Assembly (NCBI GenBank): GCA_947464595.1
Contig: CANHXO010000007.1
Location: forward strand, 1-43,859
Direction of reading: 5' to 3'
From: Cytophagaceae bacterium
GTDB lineage: Bacteria > Bacteroidota > Bacteroidia > Cytophagales > Spirosomataceae
Length of the DNA stretch: 43,859 nucleotides
Shown here: in pieces, positions 1-8,925 of the stretch
Layout of the letters: every line of letters begins with the position of its first letter
How positions within the stretch are numbered: the first letter of the stretch is position 1
The notes under the pieces: model-generated
The model's database searches: none
What the model saw: the letters and a program-made list of their open reading frames with translations, nothing else
Told to the model about the DNA's origin: nothing
Translations under genes and position numbers: made by a program

Positions 1-2
1 CA

Positions 3-614
3 TTGGGTGTTCAGGCGGTGATTGTCTTGAATAATATTTTGACCAAGGAAGATGAATCGGATGCCGTTTTTTTAGAGCGGATGCATGAGTTTATGGATTT
101 GACTCCGGGTGTTCCCTTGGGAATTTATGAATGTCCTGTTCCGTATAAGCGATTAATTACGGTGGAGATTTTGGAAGATTTATTGCCAACGGGCCGTTTG
201 GTTTACCATAAAGATACCAGCTTGGATATCGAAAAAGTGAGGGCTCGAGTGAAGGCTGGCGCTGGGTATAATTTTGGTTTGTATGATGCGTATATGGGCC
301 ATGCGCTTTTATCCTTGCAAGCCGGTGCCAAAGGACTTTCGTGTATACAAGGAAATTTATTTCCAGAATTAATTGTGTGGCTTTGCACGCATTTCAACGG
401 TGCGGGGGAATTGGCGCAAGTCGCGAAGGTCCAAGCATTTTTTGCGGACAATATGGATGTGATGCACACATCTTATCCGACGGCCGCTAAATATGTGTTA
501 CAAAAAACGGGGTTTGAAATCGACCTGTATACGCGCCGCGATGTGGGTGAATTGACCGACGCGATGAAAGCGGATTTAGATCTTTTGATTGAGGAGTCAA
601 AAAAGGTTTTGTAA
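3..614 (+). CDS. DapA-family aldolase/lyase (dihydrodipicolinate synthase or N-acetylneuraminate lyase type), 3' part
   Basis: The reading frame is open from the window edge, so the N-terminal third of the protein is missing; the first in-frame codon is TTG, not a real start. The visible 203 residues hold the C-terminal two thirds of a class I aldolase TIM barrel. GIYECPVPYKR has the spacing of the conserved Tyr segment, and LVYHKDTS carries the likely Schiff-base Lys. Members condense or cleave pyruvate with an aldehyde. The ECPxPYKR form is not that of a textbook DapA, so the substrate could be a sugar acid rather than aspartate semialdehyde. Family is confident, substrate is not. No terminator is visible after the stop at 612-614. 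Confidence 0.8.
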   Translation: MGVQAVIVLNNILTKEDESDAVFLERMHEFMDLTPGVPLGIYECPVPYKRLITVEILEDLLPTGRLVYHKDTSLDIEKVRARVKAGAGYNFGLYDAYMGHALLSLQAGAKGLSCIQGNLFPELIVWLCTHFNGAGELAQVAKVQAFFADNMDVMHTSYPTAAKYVLQKTGFEIDLYTRRDVGELTDAMKADLDLLIEESKKVL

Positions 615-649
615 CAGCCGGGTATGTTGAAATTCGTTCAATGCGGAAT

Positions 650-889
650 TTAAGGTGTTGGTTTTTTCTGTAAACTGGCAAAGTATTTTCTTAACGTCAA
701 TGCGCTTAATTTTTTGATGACTATTTCCGCTTTTCTATTGACTAAGTAAAAAGTAGGGTTTGAAAAAGCATCATAGGTACTCCTAATGGGTGAGTTGGCC
801 TGGAGATCCACATGAACGGCATTATGGGTCACCTTATATCGCGAGATAAAAATTTCAACGGAGTAAAGTTGGCGGACAGAATTCTTTAC
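650..889 (-). pseudogene. Remnant of a thioredoxin/TlpA-like protein (C-terminal part only)
   Basis: This minus-strand frame is open from codon 889-887 to the stop TAA at 652-650, about 79 codons, with an in-frame TAA directly upstream (892-890) and no good ATG start. The peptide reads like the end of a Bacteroidota TlpA/thioredoxin domain (DUF5106-neighbouring type): VHVDL, then SPIRSTYDAF, the cis-Pro strand SNPTFYLVNRK, then EIVIKKL and a final helix LRKYFASL. The CxxC-bearing N-terminal half is absent; upstream bases lead into the small gene on the other strand. I infer a gene truncated by deletion or rearrangement. The rest of the 316-base gap at 615-930 shows nothing else I can support. 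Confidence 0.5.
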
Positions 890-930
890 TTAAAAATCTG
901 CCATCAGAAGGGATAAATAGATAGTGTTAA

Positions 931-1206
931 ATGTTAGCTATGAAAGTCATTCGATTACGCAGGCCAAGTGAACACCATGTAAGTTTTGATTTCTTAACCG
1001 TCAAAGACATTGAAGGCCTAGTTTTTACGGCTAAAAAGAATCTAATCCACTTACATATTGATCATAAAAAACGAGGTATTATGCATTTTAGTACACATCA
1101 AGGATCTATTGATGATGTAGAATTATTGGATGCTCGTTGGAAACAATTCCAAACTAATGAGGCTATTTTTTTTGATTTAGCATGGTTTGAACCCATTATG
1201 AAATAA
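931..1206 (+). CDS. Small hypothetical protein
   Basis: An open frame of 91 codons stands alone between the thioredoxin-like remnant and a terminator. A second in-frame ATG at 940 gives an 88-residue product starting MKVIRLRRP and could be the true start. The protein is basic at the N-terminus, then alternates hydrophobic and His/Lys-rich strands (LIHLHIDHKKRG) and ends with an acidic and aromatic tail (IFFDLAWFEPIMK). It has no signal peptide, membrane segment or motif I recognise. The strong hairpin terminator just after the stop supports it as an expressed gene. Function unknown. Confidence 0.55.
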   Translation: MLAMKVIRLRRPSEHHVSFDFLTVKDIEGLVFTAKKNLIHLHIDHKKRGIMHFSTHQGSIDDVELLDARWKQFQTNEAIFFDLAWFEPIMK

Positions 1207-1235
1207 AGAATATAATTTAGAACACGGAGTAAACG

Positions 1236-1267
1236 AAACCCATGGATATTTTATCTGTGGGTTTTTT
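1236..1267 (+). terminator. Rho-independent terminator
   Basis: The arms AAACCCATGGAT and ATCTGTGGGTTT pair over about 12 positions with two G-T wobbles around an ATTTT loop, and the stem runs into six T residues. It lies 30 bases after the stop of the small gene ending at 1206. The A-rich left arm could also help end the opposing TonB receptor transcript, whose stop is at 1287. Confidence 0.7.
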
Positions 1268-1286
1268 GTTGATGAATAGATACGTT

Positions 1287-3743
1287 CTAAAACTCCACAA
1301 TAAATCCAATCGTAGGGGTGACAGAAGGCTTATCATTATTCAATAAAACCGGTATGCCATTGCTCCCATTAGTTTGTATCGGTTGACCGTTCGTCGTTGC
1401 AAAACCCTTATTATCATCTGTTCTTTTAAATGCGTAATAGGGAACTGCGTCGGCTGCCGCGATATACCAATTGGTCACATCTAAAAATAAATCAATGGTG
1501 ATCGATTTTAAATTGTATTTCTTGTCAATTCGCACATCACTCGAATGGAAACTTCTTAATCTGCGTGTGTTTAGTTGAGCATAATCAAAAATCCCCGAGC
1601 CTTGTGTCATAAAATTAGCTTTGGAAGCTATGTTGTCAAAAGGTGTATAAGGTGCTCCTCCCTGGTATCTGAATCTTAGTCCGAGTTCCCAGTTACGAGG
1701 AAATTTATATCCCCAAGAAAGGCTAAGTAAGTGTCTGTTATCCCAACTACTTGGTTTTAAAACGTCATCTAATCCACTATATGAGCTGTTGTAATAGGTA
1801 TAGGAAAGTATGCCAAAAAATTTATCCGTCAGTTTCTTTTGAGCAAAAAACTCAAATCCATAGGCCTCGCCTTTCCCTGTGGTGGTCACGGGTTCATTGC
1901 CAAGCACGTTAAAATCGCCTCCTAAATTGGCCAATGAAATCCCTTTGCTGATCGAAATAGGCACTTGGCTATAATTTTTCACAAATGCTTCTGCCGTAAA
2001 TCGCAATCCATCGTTCACTAAATATTCAAGCCCCGCCACGTAATGATCACTCGCTTGGTATTTGGCATTTTTATTGACCAATTTCCCATTATTATCAGCA
2101 AAACCTAAAATAGTGTAAGGCGCTAATTTATAATAGCGGCCTATGGATCCATTTAAAGTCCATTTGTCGGATAAAACATAACTTAAAGATAACCTAGGGG
2201 ATAAGGTTTGTAAAGGATCGCTGCCTTCATCTGTAAATGAATTCATATCGGTTCTCAAACCTGCACTGATGCCTAAACGGGTATCAAAAAAAGCTTTACT
2301 CACCTGGCCAAAAGCCCCATATTTTGCAAATGTCCCTAATGGGCTACTAAACGTATATTTAAGTTCAGGTTGAATGATATTTCCTACCGCATCGCTTAAT
2401 TTTTTCCGAATCACAGTGCGCGTATTGTTTGTGAAGTCAACGATTTGGGCCGACAATCCATAACTAATTTTCCACCCATTTTGATTGGTATTAAAATCGA
2501 ATCGCAATTTGTTTTCTGTTTCTCTCGACTGAAGGGATAAATTAACAAGATTTGGATCTTTTATCTGGTTGTCCTCGTATTTTCTGATATCGTTATCAAA
2601 AGCATTCCGACTAAGGGCCAAATTAAAATATCCGTTCTCCGTCAATCTTTTTAAACTTAACCCTGCTGTATAATTCCATTGGTTGATGATGGGATTTGAA
2701 TTATAGACGTATAATTTTTCAGGAGTTTCTTTTTTGATGGTGGAAAAACTAAAGTCATCAATGGCCCCCAAAGCCATAAATGAAATGGAGGTTTTGCTGT
2801 CAATTTGATGCGTAATTTTGGTTTGAAAATCCCAAAAATTAGGTCTTATGGGGATGTCTAAAGCTTGGAAAAGGAACTGCAAATACGAGCGTCTCGCGGA
2901 TGCCAAAAAAGTTGTTTTGCCATTTTTAGCTAAGGGACCTTCTGAAGTTAAGGCGAATTCAGTAGCACTTAAACGAACATTTCCTTGAAATTTATTGGGG
3001 TTCCCCGTTCTTTGGCGAAACTGAAAAACGGAACTTAGGGCATTATCATACCGAGCATCAAAAGCCGACGAGCTCAATTTAACATCTTCAATAAAGGAAA
3101 CATTTAACATTCCTTGAGGTCCGCCGCTGGAACCCTGAGTTTGGAAGTGATTTAGTACTGGGATTTCAATTCCATCTAGGTAATAAACATTTTCATTGGG
3201 GCCTCCACCACGAATAATGATATCATTTCTGAAACCTCCACCTTGAGCGCCACCCCCCACACCTGGAAGCGCTTGAATTGCTTTACTTATATCAAAATTT
3301 CCTCCTGGATTACTTTTTATTTCCTCGGTTGTTAATCTCTGAACACTAAGGGGAGATTCAAGTGTGGCCACTTTAGCGGTTTTTCGGCTTTGAGTGACAA
3401 TGACTTCATTTAACTCATTGTTGGCCGGCTCTAATTCTATATTGAAAAAGTTTTCGTTCCCTGCACTGACCACGATATTGAAAAGCGTTTGCTTTTTATA
3501 TCCAATCATGGAAAGCACCAAATTATATGATTTGAAGTTTATACCAGTGATTCTAAATTTACCGAGGCTATCGGTTTGTCCTATTTTATTGGTCGATTCT
3601 AAATTTACATTAACTCCTTCAATAGGCTTTTGAGTAAATTTATCTACGATTTTTCCTGAAATTCTACCATTTGATTGTGCCCAACCAACATGATTAATGG
3701 TCAGTAAAAGGGAAAAAAGGAATAAAAGTTGAAGTTTTTTCAT
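1287..3743 (-). CDS. TonB-dependent receptor with N-terminal carboxypeptidase-like regulatory domain
   Basis: This 818-residue outer-membrane receptor starts with a clear signal peptide (MKKLQLLFLFSLLLTI, cleavage after GWAQ). Residues about 26-110 form a CarboxypepD_reg-like beta-sandwich (GRISGKIVDKFTQKPIEGV, DSLGKFRI). A plug domain follows, about residues 115-235 (VIVTQSRKTAKVA, IQALPGVGGG, DIIIRGGGPNENVYYLDGIEIP). The remaining ~570 residues are barrel strands ending in the C-terminal aromatic IGFIVEF. This domain order is usual for Bacteroidota TonB receptors that have no SusD partner, and no susD gene is adjacent. It lies 82 bases downstream of another TonB receptor on the same strand. 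The ligand cannot be told from the sequence. Confidence 0.92.
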   Translation of the reverse strand: MKKLQLLFLFSLLLTINHVGWAQSNGRISGKIVDKFTQKPIEGVNVNLESTNKIGQTDSLGKFRITGINFKSYNLVLSMIGYKKQTLFNIVVSAGNENFFNIELEPANNELNEVIVTQSRKTAKVATLESPLSVQRLTTEEIKSNPGGNFDISKAIQALPGVGGGAQGGGFRNDIIIRGGGPNENVYYLDGIEIPVLNHFQTQGSSGGPQGMLNVSFIEDVKLSSSAFDARYDNALSSVFQFRQRTGNPNKFQGNVRLSATEFALTSEGPLAKNGKTTFLASARRSYLQFLFQALDIPIRPNFWDFQTKITHQIDSKTSISFMALGAIDDFSFSTIKKETPEKLYVYNSNPIINQWNYTAGLSLKRLTENGYFNLALSRNAFDNDIRKYEDNQIKDPNLVNLSLQSRETENKLRFDFNTNQNGWKISYGLSAQIVDFTNNTRTVIRKKLSDAVGNIIQPELKYTFSSPLGTFAKYGAFGQVSKAFFDTRLGISAGLRTDMNSFTDEGSDPLQTLSPRLSLSYVLSDKWTLNGSIGRYYKLAPYTILGFADNNGKLVNKNAKYQASDHYVAGLEYLVNDGLRFTAEAFVKNYSQVPISISKGISLANLGGDFNVLGNEPVTTTGKGEAYGFEFFAQKKLTDKFFGILSYTYYNSSYSGLDDVLKPSSWDNRHLLSLSWGYKFPRNWELGLRFRYQGGAPYTPFDNIASKANFMTQGSGIFDYAQLNTRRLRSFHSSDVRIDKKYNLKSITIDLFLDVTNWYIAAADAVPYYAFKRTDDNKGFATTNGQPIQTNGSNGIPVLLNNDKPSVTPTIGFIVEF

Positions 3744-3825
3744 GCTCAGGTAACAAATTAATAGCCAAAATGTTTAATCAATATTTCTTACATTCAATTA
3801 ACTGATAAAAGCTTAGGATATAGAA

Positions 3826-5940
3826 TTAAAATTTTAAGTGAATTTGACCCCATAAACTTCTTCCTACACCATTGATACCAGATCCATGCATGCGGTAATC
3901 GACATCGCCAATATTTTGAGCTTGTAAAGAAATGCTAAAGTGAGAATTAAATAGGTAATTGGCCTGAACATTGATTATTGCCCACCCAGGTGTTCCTGAG
4001 GGGTTCATTCGATTATCTGCTTTATCTCCTGCACTTAACCTATTTTGAGTAGCAGCAAATAAAAGTTCAGAATTTAAAAACAGTTTTTTTCTTGAATAGC
4101 TTAGGTTAAAGCCACCATGAAACGGAGGTATGCGCCGCATGGGTTCGTTTAATGTTACGCTCTGGCCATAGACGTAGGAAATATTAGCTTTGGTAGAAAT
4201 GGAATTTGAAAGATCAAATCGGCCACTCCATTCTGCTCCTCGTAAAAATGCTTGATCCACATTTCTTTTTTCGTACACTGAATAGCCCTGAATAACATTG
4301 GACGTTTTTATGCGGGTGATTAAATTTTCCAATTCAGTTTGGAAAAGGGTAAATTCCTGAAAAAAGGCAGCTTTTGAAATTTTGATACCCATCTCATAAT
4401 TTTGAGAATACTCGGGCTTTAGATCAAAAGCAGGTAGCTCATACCTGAAATCTACAATACCCAGACTGCCCAAATCGTCCATATTTGGCGCCCTGAACCC
4501 TGAACTTGTATTTACATAGATGGAGATTCCTGAAGTGATAGCGCGGGCTATTCCTAATGAATAGACTAAAGCACTTGATTTTACCTTCGATAAACCCAGT
4601 GTGGTATCAGGCAAACTAGCCACGTTTTGGTGAAAGCGCAAACCGGTTTCCACTTGCCATGCATTGAAGTCTAAATGATGGATGGAATAGACGGATTGGT
4701 ATTGATATCCAGCATTATTTGGGTAAAGTCCCCTTAAGGGTTTGATCAAATTACTAATTAAATTAATATCCTCCCGGGTACTGTTTATCCGGTCATTAAA
4801 ATAATCGATGCCACTATGAGCGGACCATTTTGGAGAAAATTGACTTTGTATATCGGCCAAAATTCCAATAGTATTCACTAGGTCTCTTTCTGCACGAAGA
4901 GTTGAAGATGCATTTTTTTGAAGTTTTCTTTGTTCGATGCTGATTTGTTGGGATACGGAAAGCTCGATTTTTTTAAAAATGGGATTTTCGTATTGACCAA
5001 TAGCTTTTAAATAGCTTCTTTGGAATTTTTGCAACTCCATTTCATTGATTTTGAAATTTTCCAATTTGATTTTATGAAAAACGGGGACTTGGGTTTGCTG
5101 AGTGGTTTGAATCAGACCTTCCAAAACCCATGTTTTTGAAACTTTTTGGCGAATTTTGCCAAAAAAATCCCACTCATTATAACCTGTTGGACCTTGCAAC
5201 CCTAAACCACCCCCTCTTACTATATCACCAAATTTTTTATTAGCACCTACCAAAATGATACCCGTATTTTCTGATGCATAACTCATTTTTACCTGCTCGC
5301 TCAGCTCCATTCCTTGCGTGGTAATTCGCGCAGACAATTGGCCTCCAAAGGTTTTTTGAGCTGCAAATTCAGGCTGAAGCGTGAAGAAATTTACGACACC
5401 CGTTAATGCATCTGATCCATATTGGACGGATCCGCTCCCTTTTAACAATTCAATTTTGGAGATTATCGACGGGTCTATGGTATTCAAGTATTGGTTTGGA
5501 CCGTAGCGAAATGTGGAATTATTAAATCGAATTCCGTCGATAATGAGTAGCGTTTGATTCCCTGTTAAGCCCCTGACAAATGCAGAACCACCTCCTAAAT
5601 TCGTTTTTTGAATGAAGACTCCTGGGATATTCGAAAGCATATCTGGAGTAGCACGAGGTGCCAAATGATCAATATCTTTATGCGTGAAGACACTAACGGA
5701 ATAGGGAGTTTTTAAAGCCGAAATTTGTTGCCGACTAGCACTAACAACAACATTTGCTAGGGTGTCGGGATTATTTATTTGTCCAAAACTCCCATATGGA
5801 AGAATCCAAGTAACTGATAAAATAAAAATGAGCCATTTTTTATGTCCTTTAGCTTTACTAACTTTTGAAAAGTTAGTAAAGCTTAGGACATACCCATAAA
5901 AATAAACCGGTGGAAACGGAATAAAAAACTTAATCGTCAT
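3826..5940 (-). CDS. TonB-dependent receptor (BtuB/FepA-like), 5' end carrying a hairpin repeat
   Basis: The plug domain begins at about residue 60 (NVVVSASRQQ, MLSNIPGVFIQ, FVRGLTGNQTLLIIDGIRFN, KGSGSVQYGSDALTGVVNF). About 530 barrel residues follow, ending in WGQIHLKF. The only in-frame ATG (5940) overlaps the end of the upstream phosphoesterase gene by 11 bases, suggesting coupled translation. The signal-peptide-like stretch (KKWLIFILSVTWILPYGSFG, Q next) starts only near residue 34, and no ATG, GTG or TTG lies in frame nearer to it. The intervening codons are largely the palindromic repeat at 5841-5892. Either the signal peptide has a very long n-region or a non-standard start is used. 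Ligand unknown; pairing with a phosphoesterase suggests phosphate-containing or metal substrates, which is inference. Confidence 0.88.
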   Translation of the reverse strand: MTIKFFIPFPPVYFYGYVLSFTNFSKVSKAKGHKKWLIFILSVTWILPYGSFGQINNPDTLANVVVSASRQQISALKTPYSVSVFTHKDIDHLAPRATPDMLSNIPGVFIQKTNLGGGSAFVRGLTGNQTLLIIDGIRFNNSTFRYGPNQYLNTIDPSIISKIELLKGSGSVQYGSDALTGVVNFFTLQPEFAAQKTFGGQLSARITTQGMELSEQVKMSYASENTGIILVGANKKFGDIVRGGGLGLQGPTGYNEWDFFGKIRQKVSKTWVLEGLIQTTQQTQVPVFHKIKLENFKINEMELQKFQRSYLKAIGQYENPIFKKIELSVSQQISIEQRKLQKNASSTLRAERDLVNTIGILADIQSQFSPKWSAHSGIDYFNDRINSTREDINLISNLIKPLRGLYPNNAGYQYQSVYSIHHLDFNAWQVETGLRFHQNVASLPDTTLGLSKVKSSALVYSLGIARAITSGISIYVNTSSGFRAPNMDDLGSLGIVDFRYELPAFDLKPEYSQNYEMGIKISKAAFFQEFTLFQTELENLITRIKTSNVIQGYSVYEKRNVDQAFLRGAEWSGRFDLSNSISTKANISYVYGQSVTLNEPMRRIPPFHGGFNLSYSRKKLFLNSELLFAATQNRLSAGDKADNRMNPSGTPGWAIINVQANYLFNSHFSISLQAQNIGDVDYRMHGSGINGVGRSLWGQIHLKF
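5841..5892 (-). repeat. REP-like hairpin repeat, copy 1 (inside the TonB receptor 5' end)
   Basis: Read on the minus strand: outer arm TATGTCCT, one unpaired A, inner arm AGCTTTACTAACTTTT, a central C, the inverted inner arm, two unpaired A, then outer arm AGGACATA. The inner 16-bp and outer 8-bp stems are perfect. The inner part, including the unequal A/AA bulges, is identical to copy 2 at 43236-43287, while most of the outer arm differs. The 36-base core (one A through two A) is a multiple of three and is open in the receptor reading frame. Its likely mobilising enzyme is the RAYT at the window end. Confidence 0.85.
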
Positions 5941-8371
5941 CTCCTTCCGCAGTATTTAATAAAGCAGCTCTTCTTGGTGCCGGCATTTCTGAATCTTCCC
6001 CTCTAACAGCTTTCCAAATAACCTGATTAAGCTCTAAATCTGGAGCGGAATCTTCTTTAGAGAAATCAAACTTTTCGCTTAACCGCGAACTCGCATTCTC
6101 CTTGGTATTTTTTTCAAAGAGATCTACTTGTGGTAAAATATGTTTGAAAACAGATAGGTCAGCTTTGGAAGAAAAGCTTCTGAACATCGGTGTGGCAGAG
6201 GCATCATATTGACTCATTGGAGGCAAACCTAAAATTAACTCTATCGTTCTTAACATCGAAGAAGTGGAATATGGGGTATGATCCACAAATCCTCTTTTCA
6301 CAAATCCCCCAGCAACATATGCCGTAGTACGGTGTGCATCTACGTGGTCAGAGCCATTTTGGGCGTCATCTTCGACAATAAAAATGGCCGTTTCTTTCCA
6401 AATCGGAGATTTAGATAAATGTTCAACAAACAAGCCGATGGCATAGTCATTGTCCGCAACATAGGCATAAGGCGTTTTTGCGCCAATTTTTTGTCCTTCG
6501 GTGTGATCATTTGGGAAACGCAAAGAATTAAAATGAGGAACTTGGCCTTTGACTAATAAGGAGTCGAAGTCTCTGCGCCAACGGTTAAACCTGAGCGTAT
6601 CCATAATTTGTTGATCAAATGATGGGAAATACGTGCAAAAATGTCCAGCGATAGAAGGGATGTTGGGCTTAAAGTCATCCGCAAATTCTCCATAGGTCCG
6701 ATAGCTGACCCCTGCTTTTTTACAGTAATCCCAAATAAAACCATTTTTAGGATTCGCAATTTCGCGATTCCCCTCGCCATCGTATTTCCCGCCACGGCCA
6801 CCATAGGAAGTTGGCCATGTTTTTTCTAAATAGTCTGTGGCGTGAGCCGATGTAGACCAATTGTGCCCATCGGAACTTACTTCACCATCCACATAAAAAT
6901 TATCCAAAAGCACGAAATCCTTAACAAGTTTATGTTGGTTAGGCGTGTATTTTTCGCCAAATAATAACAAAGTGGTATCGCCATTTCCTCCTTTTACATC
7001 CGCTAATACTTGGTCATAAGTTCTATTTTCTTTCAGGATATAAAAGACATATTTGATGGGTGACTTATCGCCTACTTTCATCGGGATTGGATTCCCTTTT
7101 TCTCCTTTTGCGTTAAGTTCTCCGGCTTTAGTGTAAGGGGTATTTTGGTAAACAGCTTTAGATAATACAGCCATTTCAGCGGATGAGGGTTCTTTAAAGA
7201 TCGACATAGTCCCCTTCATTAATCCTCCAATGTATTCATTTCTGACGGCCCGATTATTATCTGATTTTTGGTAGGTAACCGTTTGGGTTTTGGCGACAGG
7301 GTTTGGTCCCTTCGGATTTGCAAATGAGGAAAACCCCTTTCCATTAGCCACATAGACCATGCCATTCACTATTTTTACTTGGGTAGGATACCAGCCAACG
7401 GGGATAAATCCGAGGGATTTTGACTTGCCTATATCTTCTACTTCAAAAACGGCTAAGCAGTTATTATCAGCATTTGCGATGTATAATTTTTCCTCATCCT
7501 CTGAAAGTGCAATCCCGTTTGTTGAAGATCCCTCTAGGGAGTTTGGGAATAATGCTGCATTTAACACTTCGATCTCTTTTCCTTTTTCTAAATCAATCAC
7601 TGAAACGGAGTTATCATTTGCATTGGCTACAAACAGATGTTTCCCATTTTTAGTCAATACCATTTCGTTCGGATGATCTCCTACTTGAATGGCTTTTAAG
7701 AATTTTTTTGAACGCGTATCAAAAGGCAAAATTTGGCGTGCACCCCAAATTGAAATGTATAGAATTCCCTTATTTTTATCCAATATACACGTATATCCTT
7801 CCGCAGGTAGAGCGAAGGATTCCTGAACTTTTTGTTGGCGCGTATCGACCAAATAGAGTTTATTGTTATCCTTCGTAACGACATACAGTATTCCAGTGGC
7901 ATCATCTAAATCCAATCCTGCTGGTGAAATAATGTCTTTAGGAATATTGCTGAGTGCGATTTTTCCTTTGGACACAAGTTGGTCATTTTCTATTTCAAAA
8001 TGTAAAATAACATTGTCATTTCCTCCAGAGGCATAAATTGTTTTATTGTCAGCGGCAATTTTAAGCCCATACCAAGATTTTGGTATTTCTTTGCTGTCTA
8101 CAATTTCTCCCTTTTTCACATTAAACAACTGGAGGCTTTGTACACTTTGGCCATTATTGGTTGCCAACAGGTAGGATTTGTTAGGCGATACCACTAGGTT
8201 GAGCGGCAAGTCACCCAAAGAGACGGACTTTCCATGTGGGGAAAGTTTCCAGCCGTTAGGCAATTTTACGCGTTTTGCTGCTAATTGAGAATTAAGTGAT
8301 TTAGATTGCCCTGATCCTAAAAAAGGAATGATTAGACAAAAGAAGATTCCGATGGATTTTGAAATTTTCAT
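5930..8371 (-). CDS. Secreted beta-propeller/phosphoesterase (phospholipase C/AcpA-like) fusion
   Basis: This 813-residue protein has a signal peptide (MKISKSIGIFFCLIIPFLGSG). Residues about 45-350 are YVTN/SMP-30-like beta-propeller blades (LFVANANDNSVSVIDL, LYIANADNNCLAVFEV). Residues about 438-790 are a phosphoesterase domain of the alkaline-phosphatase superfamily, as in AcpA and PLC-type enzymes. Its motifs are KENRTYDQV (447-455), DNFYVDGEVSSDGHNWS (490-506), and a metal-binding end IVEDDAQNGSDHVDAHR (665-681). It probably hydrolyses phosphate esters in the periplasm or outside the cell. The next gene, a TonB receptor, overlaps its stop by 11 bases, so the two probably act together in substrate release and uptake. 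The specific ester is not predictable. Confidence 0.88.
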   Translation of the reverse strand: MKISKSIGIFFCLIIPFLGSGQSKSLNSQLAAKRVKLPNGWKLSPHGKSVSLGDLPLNLVVSPNKSYLLATNNGQSVQSLQLFNVKKGEIVDSKEIPKSWYGLKIAADNKTIYASGGNDNVILHFEIENDQLVSKGKIALSNIPKDIISPAGLDLDDATGILYVVTKDNNKLYLVDTRQQKVQESFALPAEGYTCILDKNKGILYISIWGARQILPFDTRSKKFLKAIQVGDHPNEMVLTKNGKHLFVANANDNSVSVIDLEKGKEIEVLNAALFPNSLEGSSTNGIALSEDEEKLYIANADNNCLAVFEVEDIGKSKSLGFIPVGWYPTQVKIVNGMVYVANGKGFSSFANPKGPNPVAKTQTVTYQKSDNNRAVRNEYIGGLMKGTMSIFKEPSSAEMAVLSKAVYQNTPYTKAGELNAKGEKGNPIPMKVGDKSPIKYVFYILKENRTYDQVLADVKGGNGDTTLLLFGEKYTPNQHKLVKDFVLLDNFYVDGEVSSDGHNWSTSAHATDYLEKTWPTSYGGRGGKYDGEGNREIANPKNGFIWDYCKKAGVSYRTYGEFADDFKPNIPSIAGHFCTYFPSFDQQIMDTLRFNRWRRDFDSLLVKGQVPHFNSLRFPNDHTEGQKIGAKTPYAYVADNDYAIGLFVEHLSKSPIWKETAIFIVEDDAQNGSDHVDAHRTTAYVAGGFVKRGFVDHTPYSTSSMLRTIELILGLPPMSQYDASATPMFRSFSSKADLSVFKHILPQVDLFEKNTKENASSRLSEKFDFSKEDSAPDLELNQVIWKAVRGEDSEMPAPRRAALLNTAEGDDD

Positions 8372-8474
8372 ATGGTTTAGCGAATAGGAATTTGTTTATG
8401 TCAATTTTTGAAACTACAAGGTACTAAAGACTAAAAAAATATTTGTTAACAAAGTGTAATTTCTTTAAGATGTG

Positions 8475-8482
8475 TATTTTTG
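8475..8482 (+). promoter_or_regulatory. Possible Bacteroidota -7 box for the GNAT gene
   Basis: TATTTTTG matches the TAnnTTTG consensus of the major Bacteroidota sigma factor. It lies 29 bases before the ATG at 8512. No clear -33 TTTG is seen at the usual distance. Its position favours the 8512 start over an in-frame start at 8443 further upstream. Confidence 0.35.
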
Positions 8483-8511
8483 AACGCATTAAATTAATAG
8501 CAATAATTTCT

Positions 8512-8925
8512 ATGAAAATTGAATATCAACTAAATCCATCGTTATCCGTTCACGATTTAATTAGGATACTAGATACATCTACCTTGGGCTTGAGAAGGCC
8601 TTTGTCGGACATGAAGGCGATGGAAAGTATGTTGGCGCATGCCAACTACTACATTGCGGCGTATGAAAATGGGGAGTTGGTTGGTTTAGCGCGCGCGATG
8701 ACTGATTTTGTTTATACGACTTACTTGGCAGACTTGGCCGTGGACGAGAAATATCAACACAAAGGCATAGGGAAGGAATTAATTAGATTGTTGAAAATTA
8801 ATATACCAAGAGCAAAATTGATTTTATTAGCGGCTCCCGCAGCTGAAGGCTATTATCCTAAAATTGGAATGCAAAACCATCCACATTGCTATTTTATCAA
8901 TGATGTGGGGGAAATTAATGGATAA
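8512..8925 (+). CDS. GNAT-family N-acetyltransferase
   Basis: The 137-residue product starting MKIEYQLNP is the length of a minimal GNAT domain. The acetyl-CoA site is visible as LADLAVDEKYQHKGIGKELI (motif A, Q/RxxGxG/A type). GELVGLARAMTD is the preceding beta strand, and AAEGYYPKIGMQ is the usual C-terminal strand and Tyr. The frame is open further upstream to 8443, but that extension is not GNAT-like and would begin before a promoter-like box. The acceptor substrate is unknown; related small GNATs acetylate amines or amino groups of proteins. Its 3' end overlaps the convergent esterase gene by 11 bases. Confidence 0.85.
   Translation: MKIEYQLNPSLSVHDLIRILDTSTLGLRRPLSDMKAMESMLAHANYYIAAYENGELVGLARAMTDFVYTTYLADLAVDEKYQHKGIGKELIRLLKINIPRAKLILLAAPAAEGYYPKIGMQNHPHCYFINDVGEING

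Noticed and set aside
2290-2302. AAGCTTTACT inside the first TonB receptor, partly like the hairpin inner arm
   Set aside because: Only ten bases match and no inverted partner follows; not a third copy.
5828-5839. Twelve bases (AAAATGGCTCAT on the minus strand) near hairpin copy 1 match the start region of the RAYT gene (43387-43398)
   Set aside because: The spacing to the hairpin differs greatly (about 5 versus 100 bases), the frame differs and similarity fades after 12 bases; it is probably chance.
6553-6804. Minus-strand alternate frame of 83 codons inside the phosphoesterase gene
   Set aside because: Shadow frame; the phosphoesterase motifs cover the region.
8443-8511. In-frame N-terminal extension of the GNAT gene
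   Set aside because: It precedes a promoter-like box and adds residues not seen in GNAT domains.
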